NCBI RefSeq assembly: GCF_001544695.2 | Contig: NZ_FCOM02000018.1 | Coordinates: forward strand, 62,001 to 126,000 | Length of the DNA: 64,000 nt | Source: Caballeronia arvi | GTDB taxonomy: Bacteria; Pseudomonadota; Gammaproteobacteria; Burkholderiales; Burkholderiaceae | Direction of reading: 5' to 3' | Shown here: positions 25,249 to 34,116 of the stretch, piece after piece | How positions within the stretch are numbered: position 1 is the stretch's first letter | Layout: every line of letters starts with the position of its first letter | Program-made: the position numbers and the translations under genes | Notes under the pieces: model-generated | The model's input: only the letters and a program-made list of their open reading frames with translations | Databases searched by the model: none | Told to the model about the DNA's origin: nothing

Positions 25249-26088
25249 TCAGCGGGCGCCTTCCGGCTGCCATTTGATGAGCCAGCGCTCCAGCGCCGCG
25301 ATCACGAGAAAAAAGAAGCCCGAGAGCACGGCGCTCATGATGATCGCCGTATAGAGCAGCGCCGAATCGAAGGCATAGGTCGCCTGAATGATCATTGCGC
25401 CGATGCCTTCCGTCGCACCGATCCACTCGCCCACGACCGCGCCGATCACCGACATCGACGCCGCGATGCGCAAGGCCGAGAACAGATATGGCAGCGATGC
25501 ATAGAGCCGCAGCTTGAAGAAGATCTCGCGCTTGCTGGCGGAGAGGACGTGCATCAGTTCCATCGCTTGCGGATTGACCGCTTCGAGACCGCGCACCATG
25601 TTCACGAGCGTCGGGAAGAAGCAGACGATCGCGGCGATGGTGATCTTCGGCTCCAGCCCGTTGCCCATGATGAGCACGAGAATCGGCGCCTTCGCGACGA
25701 CCGGAATCGAGTTGATCATCACCGCGACCGGATAGAAGATGTCCTGCAGTGTCTTGTTGTGCACGAAGATCGTCGCGAGCACGATGGCCCCGAGATTGCC
25801 GAGCAAAAAGCCGAGCGATGCCTCGATGGCGGTCGGCACGAGGTTCTGCAGCAGCACGTCGCTCTTCGCGAACAGCGTTTCGAAGACGAGTGCCGGCGAC
25901 GGCGCGATGAACGGCTTCACATGAAAGCCCGCGACCACTGCCCACCACGCGAAGATGAGGCTCGCGACGCCGAGCGCCGGCAACATGCGCGCACGCCACA
26001 TCTGCTGACGACGGCGCGCGCGCCACGCCAGCGATTCCGCGTCCGGCAGGCTCGCCGGCACGTTCAGGTTCATTTCGGACGTAGCCAT
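25249..26088 (-). CDS. ABC transporter permease (SsuC type)
   Basis: 279 residues with six predicted membrane helices and the family's cytoplasmic loop (VLSASKREIFFKLRLYASLP). It forms the channel of an NMT1/SsuA-type importer with the two genes upstream. Its ATG overlaps the stop of the ATPase gene. A soluble 35-residue N-terminus with RARRRQQ precedes the first helix. Confidence 0.92.
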   Translation of the reverse strand: MATSEMNLNVPASLPDAESLAWRARRRQQMWRARMLPALGVASLIFAWWAVVAGFHVKPFIAPSPALVFETLFAKSDVLLQNLVPTAIEASLGFLLGNLGAIVLATIFVHNKTLQDIFYPVAVMINSIPVVAKAPILVLIMGNGLEPKITIAAIVCFFPTLVNMVRGLEAVNPQAMELMHVLSASKREIFFKLRLYASLPYLFSALRIAASMSVIGAVVGEWIGATEGIGAMIIQATYAFDSALLYTAIIMSAVLSGFFFLVIAALERWLIKWQPEGAR

Positions 26089-26921
26089 CAGCAGGTCTCC
26101 AGTACACGACGCAGATGCGCAGTGAGTTCGACGAATTCGCGCGTCTCGCGAATATCGAGCGTGCGGTCTTCGGGCAACTCGACCGGCACGATCTCTTTCA
26201 CGCGTCCCGGATTCGCGGCGAGCATGAGCACGCGCTGGCCGAGGAACGCGGCTTCATAGATGCTGTGCGTGACGAAGAGCGTCGTGAGGCCGAGCTCCTT
26301 CCACACGCGGCGCAGTTCCTCGTTGAGTCGGTCGCGCGTGATTTCATCGAGCGCACCGAAGGGCTCGTCCATCAGCAATACTTTCGGGTCGCAGACGAGC
26401 GCGCGTGCAATCGCCACGCGCTGACGCATGCCGCCCGACATCTCGTGCGGATAGGCGTCCTCGCGTCCCTTGAGTCCGACGAGTTCGAGCAGCTCGCGCG
26501 GCGTCGCGCGGCCGGCGCGCGCCTTGCCTTGCGCGACTTCCAGCGGCAGAGCGACGTTCTGGAGCGCGGTGCGCCACGGCAGGAGCGCCGCGTCCTGAAA
26601 CACGAAGCCGATATCCCGCCGTTCACGCGCGGCCTGCGGCGCCGAACCGAGCACGTTGATGCTGCCGCGGCTCGGCTTCACGAGATCCGCGACGACGCGC
26701 AGAAACGTCGACTTGCCGCAACCGGACGGTCCGAGCAGCGTGAGGAATTCGCCTTGCGCGATATCGAGGCTCAGCCCTTCGATCGCAGTGACGCTGCGGC
26801 GGTCGGTGAAAAAGCGCACGTTGATATCGCGGGCGCTGATCGCGCAATCGATGCCCTGCGGCAGCGCGAAGTGCGAACTCGCCCGCTCCGCGCGCGGCGG
26901 ATTCAGAGTGGCAGCATGCAT
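26088..26921 (-). CDS. ABC transporter ATP-binding protein (SsuB type)
   Basis: 277 residues. Walker A GPSGCGKST, signature MSGGMRQR, Walker B VLLMDEPFGALDE and switch His in FVTHSIYEA. It powers the importer whose permease gene overlaps its stop by 1 base; the binding-protein gene ends 3 bases before its start. It is distinct from the first importer's ATPase at 5931-6761. Confidence 0.95.
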   Translation of the reverse strand: MHAATLNPPRAERASSHFALPQGIDCAISARDINVRFFTDRRSVTAIEGLSLDIAQGEFLTLLGPSGCGKSTFLRVVADLVKPSRGSINVLGSAPQAARERRDIGFVFQDAALLPWRTALQNVALPLEVAQGKARAGRATPRELLELVGLKGREDAYPHEMSGGMRQRVAIARALVCDPKVLLMDEPFGALDEITRDRLNEELRRVWKELGLTTLFVTHSIYEAAFLGQRVLMLAANPGRVKEIVPVELPEDRTLDIRETREFVELTAHLRRVLETC

Positions 26922-26924
26922 GGG

Positions 26925-27953
26925 TTACACCTTCAGGCGAGAGGAATGGGTGGCCTTGAGCACGTCGAGCGTCATGACGTCATCGACTTTCGGTTGCGCC
27001 GCGCGGAACTGGCCGAGCTGGCCGTACATTGCGATCTGCTCTTCCCAGACGCTCGCGTCCATCGCGCCCCAGCCTTGCGTCTGCGTGGTCTTGTCGAATG
27101 CGTAGGTCATCAGCGAATCGATCGCGACGCGTTCATCCGCGCGATTCAGGTTCGGATACGCCTTCACGAGCATGTCGACGGCCTGATCGCGATTCTGATT
27201 CGCGAACATCCAGCCGCGCGCGGTCGCGCGCAAAAAGCCCTGGACCGTTTCCGGATGCTCCTTCAGCATCGACGTCGTCGCGTAATACGGCAGCGCGTAG
27301 AGGCGCACGCCGGTATCCCACAGGCGCAGGTCGACGCGGTCCGCGCCGAGCGGCTTGAGCGCCGTCGTGTTGGTCTGCCAGCCGGTCACGGCATCGACCT
27401 GGCCCGAGACGAGCGGCATCATGTCCGCGCCGATCGGCACGATCTTCACCTGATTCTCGGGAATCTTGTGCTTCGCGAGCAGCGCGCGCAGCAGCACCAT
27501 GCCCGTCGACTGAATGCCGATGCGCTTGCCGATCATGTCCTGCGGCGAGCGGATCGGCGCCTTCTTCAGCGAGAAGAACGTATACGGATGCTGCTGCAGC
27601 CCGACCGCGATGCACTTGATGGGCAGCCCTTCCGATACCGCCAGCATGATCGACGGGCTCGACGAGATTTCGCCCGCCTGGAAGCGTCCCGACGCGACGA
27701 TCGCGACGCCGTCGATGTTCGGGCCGCCCGGCTGGATGCGAAAGTCGATGCCCTCCTTCTCGTAGTAGCCGAGCTGTTTCGCGACCACCTCGCCGACCTG
27801 ATTGCCGCCCGGCACCCAGCCGAGCTGCATGTTCACGGTCGCGAGTCCGCCCGCGACCGCCCGCACCGACAGCAGCCCGCCGCCTGCCGCCAGCGCGCCG
27901 GCGCTGAGGGTGCGCAGCACGCGCCGCCGTCCCGCGTTTTCGATGATTGCCAT
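26925..27953 (-). CDS. ABC transporter substrate-binding protein (NMT1/SsuA-like)
   Basis: 342 residues. The N-terminus (GRRRVLRTLSAG, then a hydrophobic stretch ending SVRAVAG) looks like a twin-arginine or Sec export signal, with cleavage near residue 35. The mature protein has the NMT1/THI5-like fold: VNMQLGWVPGGNQVGEVVAK and GKRIGIQSTGM. Ligands of this family include sulfonates, aromatic acids and pyrimidine precursors, so no substrate can be named. It is the first gene of the eight-gene minus-strand operon that ends with lysR; the start at 27953 follows GGAGACG. Confidence 0.9.
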   Translation of the reverse strand: MAIIENAGRRRVLRTLSAGALAAGGGLLSVRAVAGGLATVNMQLGWVPGGNQVGEVVAKQLGYYEKEGIDFRIQPGGPNIDGVAIVASGRFQAGEISSSPSIMLAVSEGLPIKCIAVGLQQHPYTFFSLKKAPIRSPQDMIGKRIGIQSTGMVLLRALLAKHKIPENQVKIVPIGADMMPLVSGQVDAVTGWQTNTTALKPLGADRVDLRLWDTGVRLYALPYYATTSMLKEHPETVQGFLRATARGWMFANQNRDQAVDMLVKAYPNLNRADERVAIDSLMTYAFDKTTQTQGWGAMDASVWEEQIAMYGQLGQFRAAQPKVDDVMTLDVLKATHSSRLKV

Positions 27954-28384
27954 CTTCGTCTCCGATGTTTTTCCGCGATGAGAATGCTGTCCGGCGTTTT
28001 TTTGGCTGATGGGTGATGCCGGTTGACCCCATTGTCGGCAGCCAAAAGCGTCCCCGCATAGCATCGTTTTTTGCGTGGAGTGATGCCGAAATTAGAGCGG
28101 GCGGGTATACCCGTGAGATGAAGCCCTTCGAAAAGGCGAGCGCGCCGCGTGCGGCTGCTGTGGACATGCGCGCTAAAAATTCGCTCGCTGGTGGCCAAAT
28201 TCGGTGCTATCCAGCGTGTTTTTTGTTCCGCAAGAATGCATCGCAGCCGGGGCGTTTCGGTGTCGTCGATACATCGGACATCGGGTGAGACGCTGTCGGA
28301 CGCCGGCAGCGGAAGCCATTCACATCGATTCGGCATCCTTAGTTATCGCCGTGTCTGCGTTCAAACTCAAATCACAGGAACACC
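27954..28384. other. Intergenic region between two divergent transcription units
   Basis: No gene is seen in these 431 bases. The region should carry the promoters of the eight-gene ABC/CoA operon (-) and of the porin (+). It contains several T-runs and the 12-bp palindrome at 28102-28113. I could not identify confident -35/-10 pairs. Confidence 0.6.
28102..28113. promoter_or_regulatory. Perfect 12-bp palindrome, candidate operator
   Basis: CGGGTATACCCG is fully self-complementary and stands 149 bp upstream of the binding-protein gene and 271 bp upstream of the porin gene. It could bind a dimeric regulator of either unit. It lacks the spaced T-N11-A form of typical LysR boxes, so the binder is open. 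Confidence 0.3.
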
Positions 28385-29512
28385 ATGAAACGACGTTTGC
28401 TGGTCATCGCTGCAAGCGCGCTGTGCATCCAGAGCGCGTTCGCTCAGAGCACCGTGACGCTCTATGGACTGGTTTCGACGGGCATCGTCTATGCGAACAA
28501 TCAACGCGGCGCGGACAAGCAGGGGCACTCGACGTGGCAATTCGCGAGCGGCCCGATGCAGACGCCGCGCTGGGGCATCAAGGGCGCCGAAGATCTCGGC
28601 GGCGGCGTGAAGGCCATCTTCACGCTGGAGAACGGCTACAACATCGGCAACGGCACGCTGTCGCAAGGCGGGCGCGAGTTCGGGCGGCAGGCGTTCGTCG
28701 GGTTGTCGTCGAATACGCTCGGCACGATCACGTTCGGGCGTCAGTACGACGAGGCGGTCACGCTCTGCATGTTCGAATCGGCGTGCCAGTTCGCGGCGTA
28801 CGGTACGCATATCGGCGACAACGACAACGTCTTCGATACCTTCCGCATCAACAACGCGGTCCAGTACAAGACGATCGACTACGGCGGCTTTCAGGCGGAA
28901 GCGCTGTACGGTTTCTCGAACAAGGCAGGCGGCTTCTCCGACAACAACGCATACAGCGCGGCGATGCAATACCGCAGAGGCCCGCTGTCGCTCGGGGCGG
29001 CGTTCCTGCTCGTGAACGAGCCGAACGATCCGAACAATACGAACGGCGCGGTGGTCGGCGATTACGGATTCACGTCGCCATTCGTCACCAATCCCGCGAC
29101 GGGTTCGGGCGTGCGCCGGCAAATGATGTACGGCGCGGGCGGTGCGTATGCGATCGGCGCGGCGAACGTGTCGTTCCTGTACACGAATGCGCGCTTCGAC
29201 TATCTCGATCAGTCGAGACTGACGTTGCAGAACTTCGAAGTCTCGCTCACGGACTACGTGCTTCCCGATCTGCTGCTCGGCGCCGCGTATATGTATACGA
29301 CGGGCCAGTATCATCCGCAGGATTCGTCGCCCGCATGGCATCAGGTGAACGCCGGGCTGAACTATTTCCTCAGCAAGCGGACGGACCTTTTCCTTGTCGG
29401 CATCTATCAGCACGCCGCGAAGGACGCGCCGTACGCACAGATTTACACGCTGTCGCCATCGACGACGAAAACACAAGTCTCCGCCGTCGCCGGATTGCGG
29501 CATCGCTGGTAG
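28385..29512 (+). CDS. Gram-negative porin (Burkholderia type)
   Basis: 375 residues with a signal peptide (MKRRLLVIAASALCIQSAFA). The mature start QSTVTLYGLVSTGI, the loop RWGIKGAEDLGGG and the barrel signature FGRQAFVGLSS are those of the OmpC-like trimeric porins of Burkholderiales, ending in the outer-membrane signal GLRHRW with terminal aromatic residue. It is divergent from the ABC/CoA operon and may provide outer-membrane passage for that operon's substrate. Confidence 0.93.
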   Translation: MKRRLLVIAASALCIQSAFAQSTVTLYGLVSTGIVYANNQRGADKQGHSTWQFASGPMQTPRWGIKGAEDLGGGVKAIFTLENGYNIGNGTLSQGGREFGRQAFVGLSSNTLGTITFGRQYDEAVTLCMFESACQFAAYGTHIGDNDNVFDTFRINNAVQYKTIDYGGFQAEALYGFSNKAGGFSDNNAYSAAMQYRRGPLSLGAAFLLVNEPNDPNNTNGAVVGDYGFTSPFVTNPATGSGVRRQMMYGAGGAYAIGAANVSFLYTNARFDYLDQSRLTLQNFEVSLTDYVLPDLLLGAAYMYTTGQYHPQDSSPAWHQVNAGLNYFLSKRTDLFLVGIYQHAAKDAPYAQIYTLSPSTTKTQVSAVAGLRHRW

Positions 29513-29632
29513 CCCTGCGACGCGCTCATCCAGCGCTAATTCTTATCCTCGATCATGGACGCAGTGGGACGGTTGAGCTATAACACCCGGCCGCCAATGA
29601 TTGGTATGAGAAAACCCCTGGAGACATCTCAA

Positions 29633-31039
29633 ATGAGCGCTACCGCTGACAGCAGTGTCCTCACACACGCGAAATCCCGACGCTTCGGACTGTTCGTGTG
29701 CTTCATGGCAGCGCTCGCCGGGCTGCTTTTCGGCCTCGACATCGGCGTGATTTCAGGGGCGCTGCCCTTCATCGCGAAGCATTTCGTTCTGAGCGACCGC
29801 TCGCAGGAATGGATCGTCAGCTCGATGATGGTCGGCGCGGCGATCGGCGCGCTCGGCGCGGGCGCGCTGTCGTGGCGTCTCGGACGACGCTCCGCGCTCG
29901 CGCTGGCGGCGGTGCTGTTCATCGTCGGATCGCTGTGGTCCGGATTCGCGGGCAGCCCGGAACAGCTGATCGGCGCACGCCTGCTGCTCGGCCTTGCGGT
30001 CGGCATGGCGTCTTTCACGGCGCCGCTTTACCTCTCGGAAGTCGCGCCACGACAGGTTCGCGGGGCCATGATCTCCACGTATCAGTTGATGATCACCGTC
30101 GGCATTCTGGCGGCGTTCCTGTCGAACATCGGGCTTTCGTATGTGGCCGACTGGCGCTGGATGCTGGGCGTCATCGCGATTCCCGCCGCGTTCTTTCTCG
30201 CGGGCGTTCTCGCCCTTCCGGACAGCCCGCGCTGGCTGCTTCAGCGAAACCGCGCTGCCGAAGCGCGCGCCGTGCTGCAACGCCTCTATAACAATCCCGC
30301 CGATGTTCAGGCCGAACTCGATCAGGTCAACGAGGACAGCACGCGGCCCCAGCGTGGATGGAGCCTGCTGCGGGGGAATTCGAACTTTCGCCGTTCGGTG
30401 CTGCTCGGCGTGGTGCTCCAGGTCTTTCAGCAACTCACCGGCATCAACGTCGTGATGTACTACGCGCCGCGCATCTTCGAACTGGCCGGTTTCGGGACGC
30501 ACGAGCAGCAACTCTGGGCGACTGTTATCGTCGGCCTCGTCAACGTGATTGCAACCTTTGGCGCTATCGCCTTCGTCGATCGTTGGGGCCGCAAGCCGAT
30601 TCTCTATGCGGGCTGCGCGGTCATGGCGTTCGGTATGTGCTCGCTCGGCTTTCTCCTGCATGCCGGCGTCGCGGGTCTCACGGCACAGGTTCTGGCCGTC
30701 GCGTCACTGCTGCTTTTCATCGCCGGCTTCGCGATGTCCGCCGGCCCGCTCGTCTGGATTCTCTGCTCGGAGATCCAGCCTCAACAGGGACGCGACTTCG
30801 GCATCGCCGTGTCTACGCTGGTCAACTGGGTCGCCAACATGGCGGTCGCGGCCACGTTCCTCAGCTTGCTCTCCACGGTCGGCGAAGCGAATACCTTCGT
30901 GCTGTATGCGATCCTCAACGTCGTCTTCGCGATCGTCGTGTTCTTCTATGTGCCCGAGACGCGCGGTGTCTCACTCGAAAAGCTGGGTCGCGACCTGATG
31001 GCGGGCAAGCGACTGCGCGATCTGGGCAAAGGAAACTAG
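29633..31039 (+). CDS. Sugar porter family MFS transporter
   Basis: 468 residues with 12 membrane segments. Sugar-porter signatures are all present: GLDIGVISGALPF in helix 1, LGRRSAL after helix 2, PLYLSEVAP, PDSPRWLL at the end of the N-half, QQLTGINVVMYYAP in helix 7, DRWGRKP and the C-terminal VPETRGVSLE. It is closest in pattern to proton-coupled GalP/AraE/XylE-type monosaccharide symporters. The ATG at 29633 has GGAG 9 bases before it; upstream in-frame starts lack such a site. A strong terminator follows. Confidence 0.92.
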   Translation: MSATADSSVLTHAKSRRFGLFVCFMAALAGLLFGLDIGVISGALPFIAKHFVLSDRSQEWIVSSMMVGAAIGALGAGALSWRLGRRSALALAAVLFIVGSLWSGFAGSPEQLIGARLLLGLAVGMASFTAPLYLSEVAPRQVRGAMISTYQLMITVGILAAFLSNIGLSYVADWRWMLGVIAIPAAFFLAGVLALPDSPRWLLQRNRAAEARAVLQRLYNNPADVQAELDQVNEDSTRPQRGWSLLRGNSNFRRSVLLGVVLQVFQQLTGINVVMYYAPRIFELAGFGTHEQQLWATVIVGLVNVIATFGAIAFVDRWGRKPILYAGCAVMAFGMCSLGFLLHAGVAGLTAQVLAVASLLLFIAGFAMSAGPLVWILCSEIQPQQGRDFGIAVSTLVNWVANMAVAATFLSLLSTVGEANTFVLYAILNVVFAIVVFFYVPETRGVSLEKLGRDLMAGKRLRDLGKGN

Positions 31040-31066
31040 GGACGCTTCCAGCATCATCGCCACGTC

Positions 31067-31092
31067 AGCCGCGCAAATTTGCGCGGCTTTTT
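31067..31092 (+). terminator. Rho-independent terminator after the sugar transporter gene
   Basis: A 22-base self-complementary sequence, AGCCGCGCAAATTTGCGCGGCT (given here as arms AGCCGCGCAAA / TTTGCGCGGCT), followed by a run of five T. It is 28 bases after the stop codon at 31039. Confidence 0.88.
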
Positions 31093-31150
31093 CGCTGGCT
31101 GCACTATCCTCAATGATGGCTTTCGCACGCTATTCGAAGGGGATGACATC

Positions 31151-32026
31151 GTGCACACGCTAGCGGACCTGATGAACCTGCTCGGGCTGTCCAGGGCTGT
31201 GCCGCATCGGAATCCGATGCCCGGAGGAAGCCGGCATGTCATGGTGCACGTAACCATCGATGCACAGCATGCGACGCCCTTGCGAAGATCGCTCGTGCGC
31301 GACTGCGCGGGCGAGCCGTGGACGATGCGCGTGACGCCGCTTCGCGACGCTCATCGGGTCCGGCTCACACTGATTCTGCCGAAGACGGCCATCGGCGGCG
31401 CCATTCAGCGCCTTGCGGATCTCGCGCCTTCGGCTCAGGTCAGCAGCCCGCTCGAAGTTCCTGACGCGCCATCCGATGCCTGGCGCAATCTGATGGACCG
31501 CAGCGTCCATCGCGGCGGCGACACGCACGAGCATCACGCGGACGTCGCATCGCCCCAGGGCACGCTCGCCAGTCTTTTGAGCGCGGATCACGTGCTGCTC
31601 GGCGCCGATGCCGCGAATCGCGATGCGCTCTTCGATCTGATCGGCGGCTTCATCGAACGACGTTATGGCATATCGGCACAAGCCGTCTCATCGTCTCTCG
31701 CATCGCGCGAGGCGCTCGGTTCGACGGCGCTGGGCGAAGGCGTGGCCGTTCCGCATGGACGGCTGGACGAAGCCCACGAGCCGATGGCGCTTTACATTCG
31801 CCCGACTTCGCCGATCTCGTTCTCCGCGCCCGATGGCAAGCCGGTCAGCGATGTGATCGCGCTCTTCGTGCCCGAGCGCGTGACGATGACGCATCTGCAT
31901 CTGCTCGGTGAGATCGCCGAACATTTCTGCGATCAGCGCTTTCGCGACCTGCTTCACGAATGCAGCGACGCCGATGCCGTATGCCGTCTGTTTGTGCGGT
32001 CGTCCGCGAATCATCTTGCGCGCTGA
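31151..32026 (+). CDS. PtsN-like PTS EIIA domain protein (GTG start)
   Basis: 291 residues. The C-terminal half, from about residue 140, is a fructose/nitrogen-type EIIA domain; GEGVAVPHGRLDE carries the phospho-accepting His. Before it lies a region of about 100 residues (MVHVTIDAQHATPLRRSLVR...VRLTLILPK) with an alternating beta-alpha pattern that could be an ACT-like domain; I do not recognise it firmly. I chose GTG at 31151, preceded by GAAGGGG, because the earlier in-frame TTG lies inside the terminator hairpin. No other PTS gene is adjacent, so a regulatory rather than sugar-transport role is likely. Confidence 0.7.
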   Translation: MHTLADLMNLLGLSRAVPHRNPMPGGSRHVMVHVTIDAQHATPLRRSLVRDCAGEPWTMRVTPLRDAHRVRLTLILPKTAIGGAIQRLADLAPSAQVSSPLEVPDAPSDAWRNLMDRSVHRGGDTHEHHADVASPQGTLASLLSADHVLLGADAANRDALFDLIGGFIERRYGISAQAVSSSLASREALGSTALGEGVAVPHGRLDEAHEPMALYIRPTSPISFSAPDGKPVSDVIALFVPERVTMTHLHLLGEIAEHFCDQRFRDLLHECSDADAVCRLFVRSSANHLAR

Positions 32027-32051
32027 TCGTCGATCGATGAATCAGCGCGAT

Positions 32052-32384
32052 TCAACGCTCGTGATAGATCGCGAGCCAGACGGTCGGCTCGTCGGCATGT
32101 GTCCACGCGACGCGATGCCGGCAGTGCGGTTCGATCAGCACGTAGTCGCCGGGACGCATATCGTGTCGCATCGAGCCTTCCTCGAATTCGAGCACGGCCG
32201 CACCCGACAGCAGCGCGACCCACTCCGCGCGCGAGTCGTCGTACCAGAACCCTTCGGGGCTCGCGTGTCCCATCGACACGATCCGCTCCACGTTCAGGCG
32301 CTGCCCCGTGACGAGCATGTCGATCCGCTCATCCACGCCGCGCTTCGCTTCGATGCTGAACAGGTTGCCTGTCTGTAATTGCAT
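32052..32384 (-). CDS. Small cupin-domain protein
   Basis: 110 residues forming a single cupin barrel. Motif 1 can be placed around SGAAVLEFEEG and motif 2 around GDYVLIEPHCRHRVAW, with histidines that could bind one metal. The segment SPEGFWYDDSRAEWV is common in small stand-alone cupins near transporters. No function can be assigned. It converges on the PtsN-like gene. Confidence 0.8.
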   Translation of the reverse strand: MQLQTGNLFSIEAKRGVDERIDMLVTGQRLNVERIVSMGHASPEGFWYDDSRAEWVALLSGAAVLEFEEGSMRHDMRPGDYVLIEPHCRHRVAWTHADEPTVWLAIYHER

Positions 32385-32463
32385 GGCTCGACCTCACGTG
32401 TTTCGAAACGGGCAGATCTCTGATGACCTCTGACACATCGTCCGCGGTCCAACGGCACGATGC

Positions 32464-33870
32464 TTAGCTTGCCTCCGTACTCGCCACCGGCGAGCGCGCG
32501 GACAGTCGGAGCGCGTGTCTTGCACTGAGCGCCAGCAACACGCACGACAGCGCGTTGAACAGGAACAGCCCGCTCGGACCGATCAGCGTCATCAGCGCCG
32601 AAGCCAATGCCGGGCCGGTCATGCCCCCGAGCGAAAACAGGACCAGCAGCATCGTCGATACCGCGACGCGCAGGTGCGACTCCGTCCGGTCCTGCACGTG
32701 CGACACGATGAGTCCGTACTGCGTGAACGTCACCGCGACATAAGCCAGCGTCGCGCACCATGTGACGATGCGAAAATCGAAGCAGAACAACACGATGCTC
32801 AGCACCGCCGAGACGGACGCTGTCCAGAGAACGAGACGCCGACGATCGATGCTGTCGGACAGGCGGCCCATCGGGAACTGCGGCAATAGCGCGCCAATGA
32901 GCGCGACGCCCATGAAGGTCGCGATTTCATGCGTCGAGAAGCCGGAACGCTGGAGATAAACCGGCATCAGTGCATAGAAGTTGCTGTAGATGAAGCCCGC
33001 AAGAATGCAGCCCGGCACGCCGAGCGGGGCCAGGGCCAGCATCTCCCGAAAGCTCTCTCCCCACGAGCGCGCGGGTACGCGGTCGAGGTTGGCGTCGCTA
33101 ACCTTCACCGGCCAGCCTTCCATCAGCGTGACCGGCAGGACTGCCGCGGCGAAGAGCGCGGCGGCAATCGAGAACTGCTGCGCTCCGGAACCCGCCCCGA
33201 CATTCAGCAGAAACTGGCCGCCGCCCACCGCGAGATAGTTGATGGCCGCGTACAGGCCGAAAACCTGGCCGCGCTTTTCGTTCTCGACCGTGCCGTTGAG
33301 CCAGCTTTCCACGGACGTGTACAGCGCCATGAATGCGATGCCCGTCAGCAGGCGCACGAAACCCAGCAGCCACGGCGACTGCACCGCGCCGAACGCGAGC
33401 GCGAGAATCGACGCGGCCGCCGAGAACGCGACGAAAGTCCGGTGCTGACCGATGCGATCGATGAGCTGCCGATTGACGACCGCGCCCAATATGAAGCCCG
33501 CGTAATAGCTCGACTGCATCAGACCGGTGAGAAACGTCGGATAACCCGATTCGATGATACGAAGCGGAATCAGCGTCTGAAACAATCCGTTGCCCGCGAC
33601 GAGCAACGCAAGACCGAGGAGCAGCCCGGCCAGCGCACGCATCGTGCCCGGCGCGCCGGCGCGCGCTTCGTGGCCCGGATTGGCCGCGGCCGAATCGGGC
33701 CACGGCGGCGTTTTGCGCCCGAGGAGCGCCGCTTCGTTCAGCGGCCCGGTGCGTCCGACTGCCGACGGGTCGTGCTCGCCGTGCATTTCGGTCCCACGGG
33801 CCTCGCTTTCTCGCGCACGACCGTTTGTGTTTGCGCTCGTACTCGATTTCTCGTCTTCGAGATGTGACAT
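32464..33870 (-). CDS. MFS transporter with long polar N-terminus
   Basis: 468 residues as drawn. The first 75 residues are polar and low complexity; the membrane domain begins near MRALAGLLLGLALLVAGNGL and has 12 segments of the YcaD/UMF-like MFS type (GLFQTLIPLRIIESGYP, MQSSYYAGFILGA). The start is uncertain: in-frame ATGs at 33786 and 33645 would shorten the protein by 28 or 75 residues; 33870 has AAGG 4 bases before it. The transported compound is unknown. The gene lies 76 bases downstream of the selC 3' end on the same strand. Confidence 0.8.
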   Translation of the reverse strand: MSHLEDEKSSTSANTNGRARESEARGTEMHGEHDPSAVGRTGPLNEAALLGRKTPPWPDSAAANPGHEARAGAPGTMRALAGLLLGLALLVAGNGLFQTLIPLRIIESGYPTFLTGLMQSSYYAGFILGAVVNRQLIDRIGQHRTFVAFSAAASILALAFGAVQSPWLLGFVRLLTGIAFMALYTSVESWLNGTVENEKRGQVFGLYAAINYLAVGGGQFLLNVGAGSGAQQFSIAAALFAAAVLPVTLMEGWPVKVSDANLDRVPARSWGESFREMLALAPLGVPGCILAGFIYSNFYALMPVYLQRSGFSTHEIATFMGVALIGALLPQFPMGRLSDSIDRRRLVLWTASVSAVLSIVLFCFDFRIVTWCATLAYVAVTFTQYGLIVSHVQDRTESHLRVAVSTMLLVLFSLGGMTGPALASALMTLIGPSGLFLFNALSCVLLALSARHALRLSARSPVASTEAS

Positions 33871-33946
33871 GGCACCTTTGGGTTGACTATGGCCGCCCCA
33901 TGATGACAGATGCCGCGGGTACCGCGTTCGAGTCTCTGAAAACTCA

Positions 33947-34042
33947 TGGCGGAAGGCAGCCGGAGTCGAACCGACCAGAGAGTGTCTGACACCCCCTACC
34001 GGGTTTGAAGCCCGGCCGCACCACCGGATACGGATGCCTTCC
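33947..34042 (-). tRNA. selC: tRNA-Sec (anticodon TCA)
   Basis: A 96-base gene with encoded CCA (33947-33949). Features specific to selenocysteine tRNA: the 8-bp acceptor stem GGAAGGCA / TGCCTTCC, a 5-bp T stem with the loop TTCGACT, a long variable arm, the discriminator G and the anticodon TCA (34006-34008) in CTTCAAA. It is read by SelB at UGA codons with a SECIS. SelA and SelB are encoded nearby on the same strand, and fdnG contains the required in-frame UGA. Confidence 0.96.
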
Positions 34043-34099
34043 TTCGCGACACGCGGTCACGCGCGCTCATGCCCGTTTGGGAAAGCGACCGGGCGTCCG

Positions 34100-34105
34100 A
34101 TTATA
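34100..34105 (-). promoter_or_regulatory. -10 box upstream of selC
   Basis: TATAAT on the minus strand, 57 bases upstream of the mature tRNA 5' end. No clear -35 is visible at 17 bp, so the assignment rests on the perfect -10 hexamer and its position between the DedA gene and selC. Confidence 0.45.
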
Positions 34106-34116
34106 ACGACGCATCT

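Noticed and set aside
31079..31150. TTG start giving the PtsN-like protein 24 more residues
   Set aside because: It falls inside a strong terminator hairpin; GTG at 31151 has a ribosome site.
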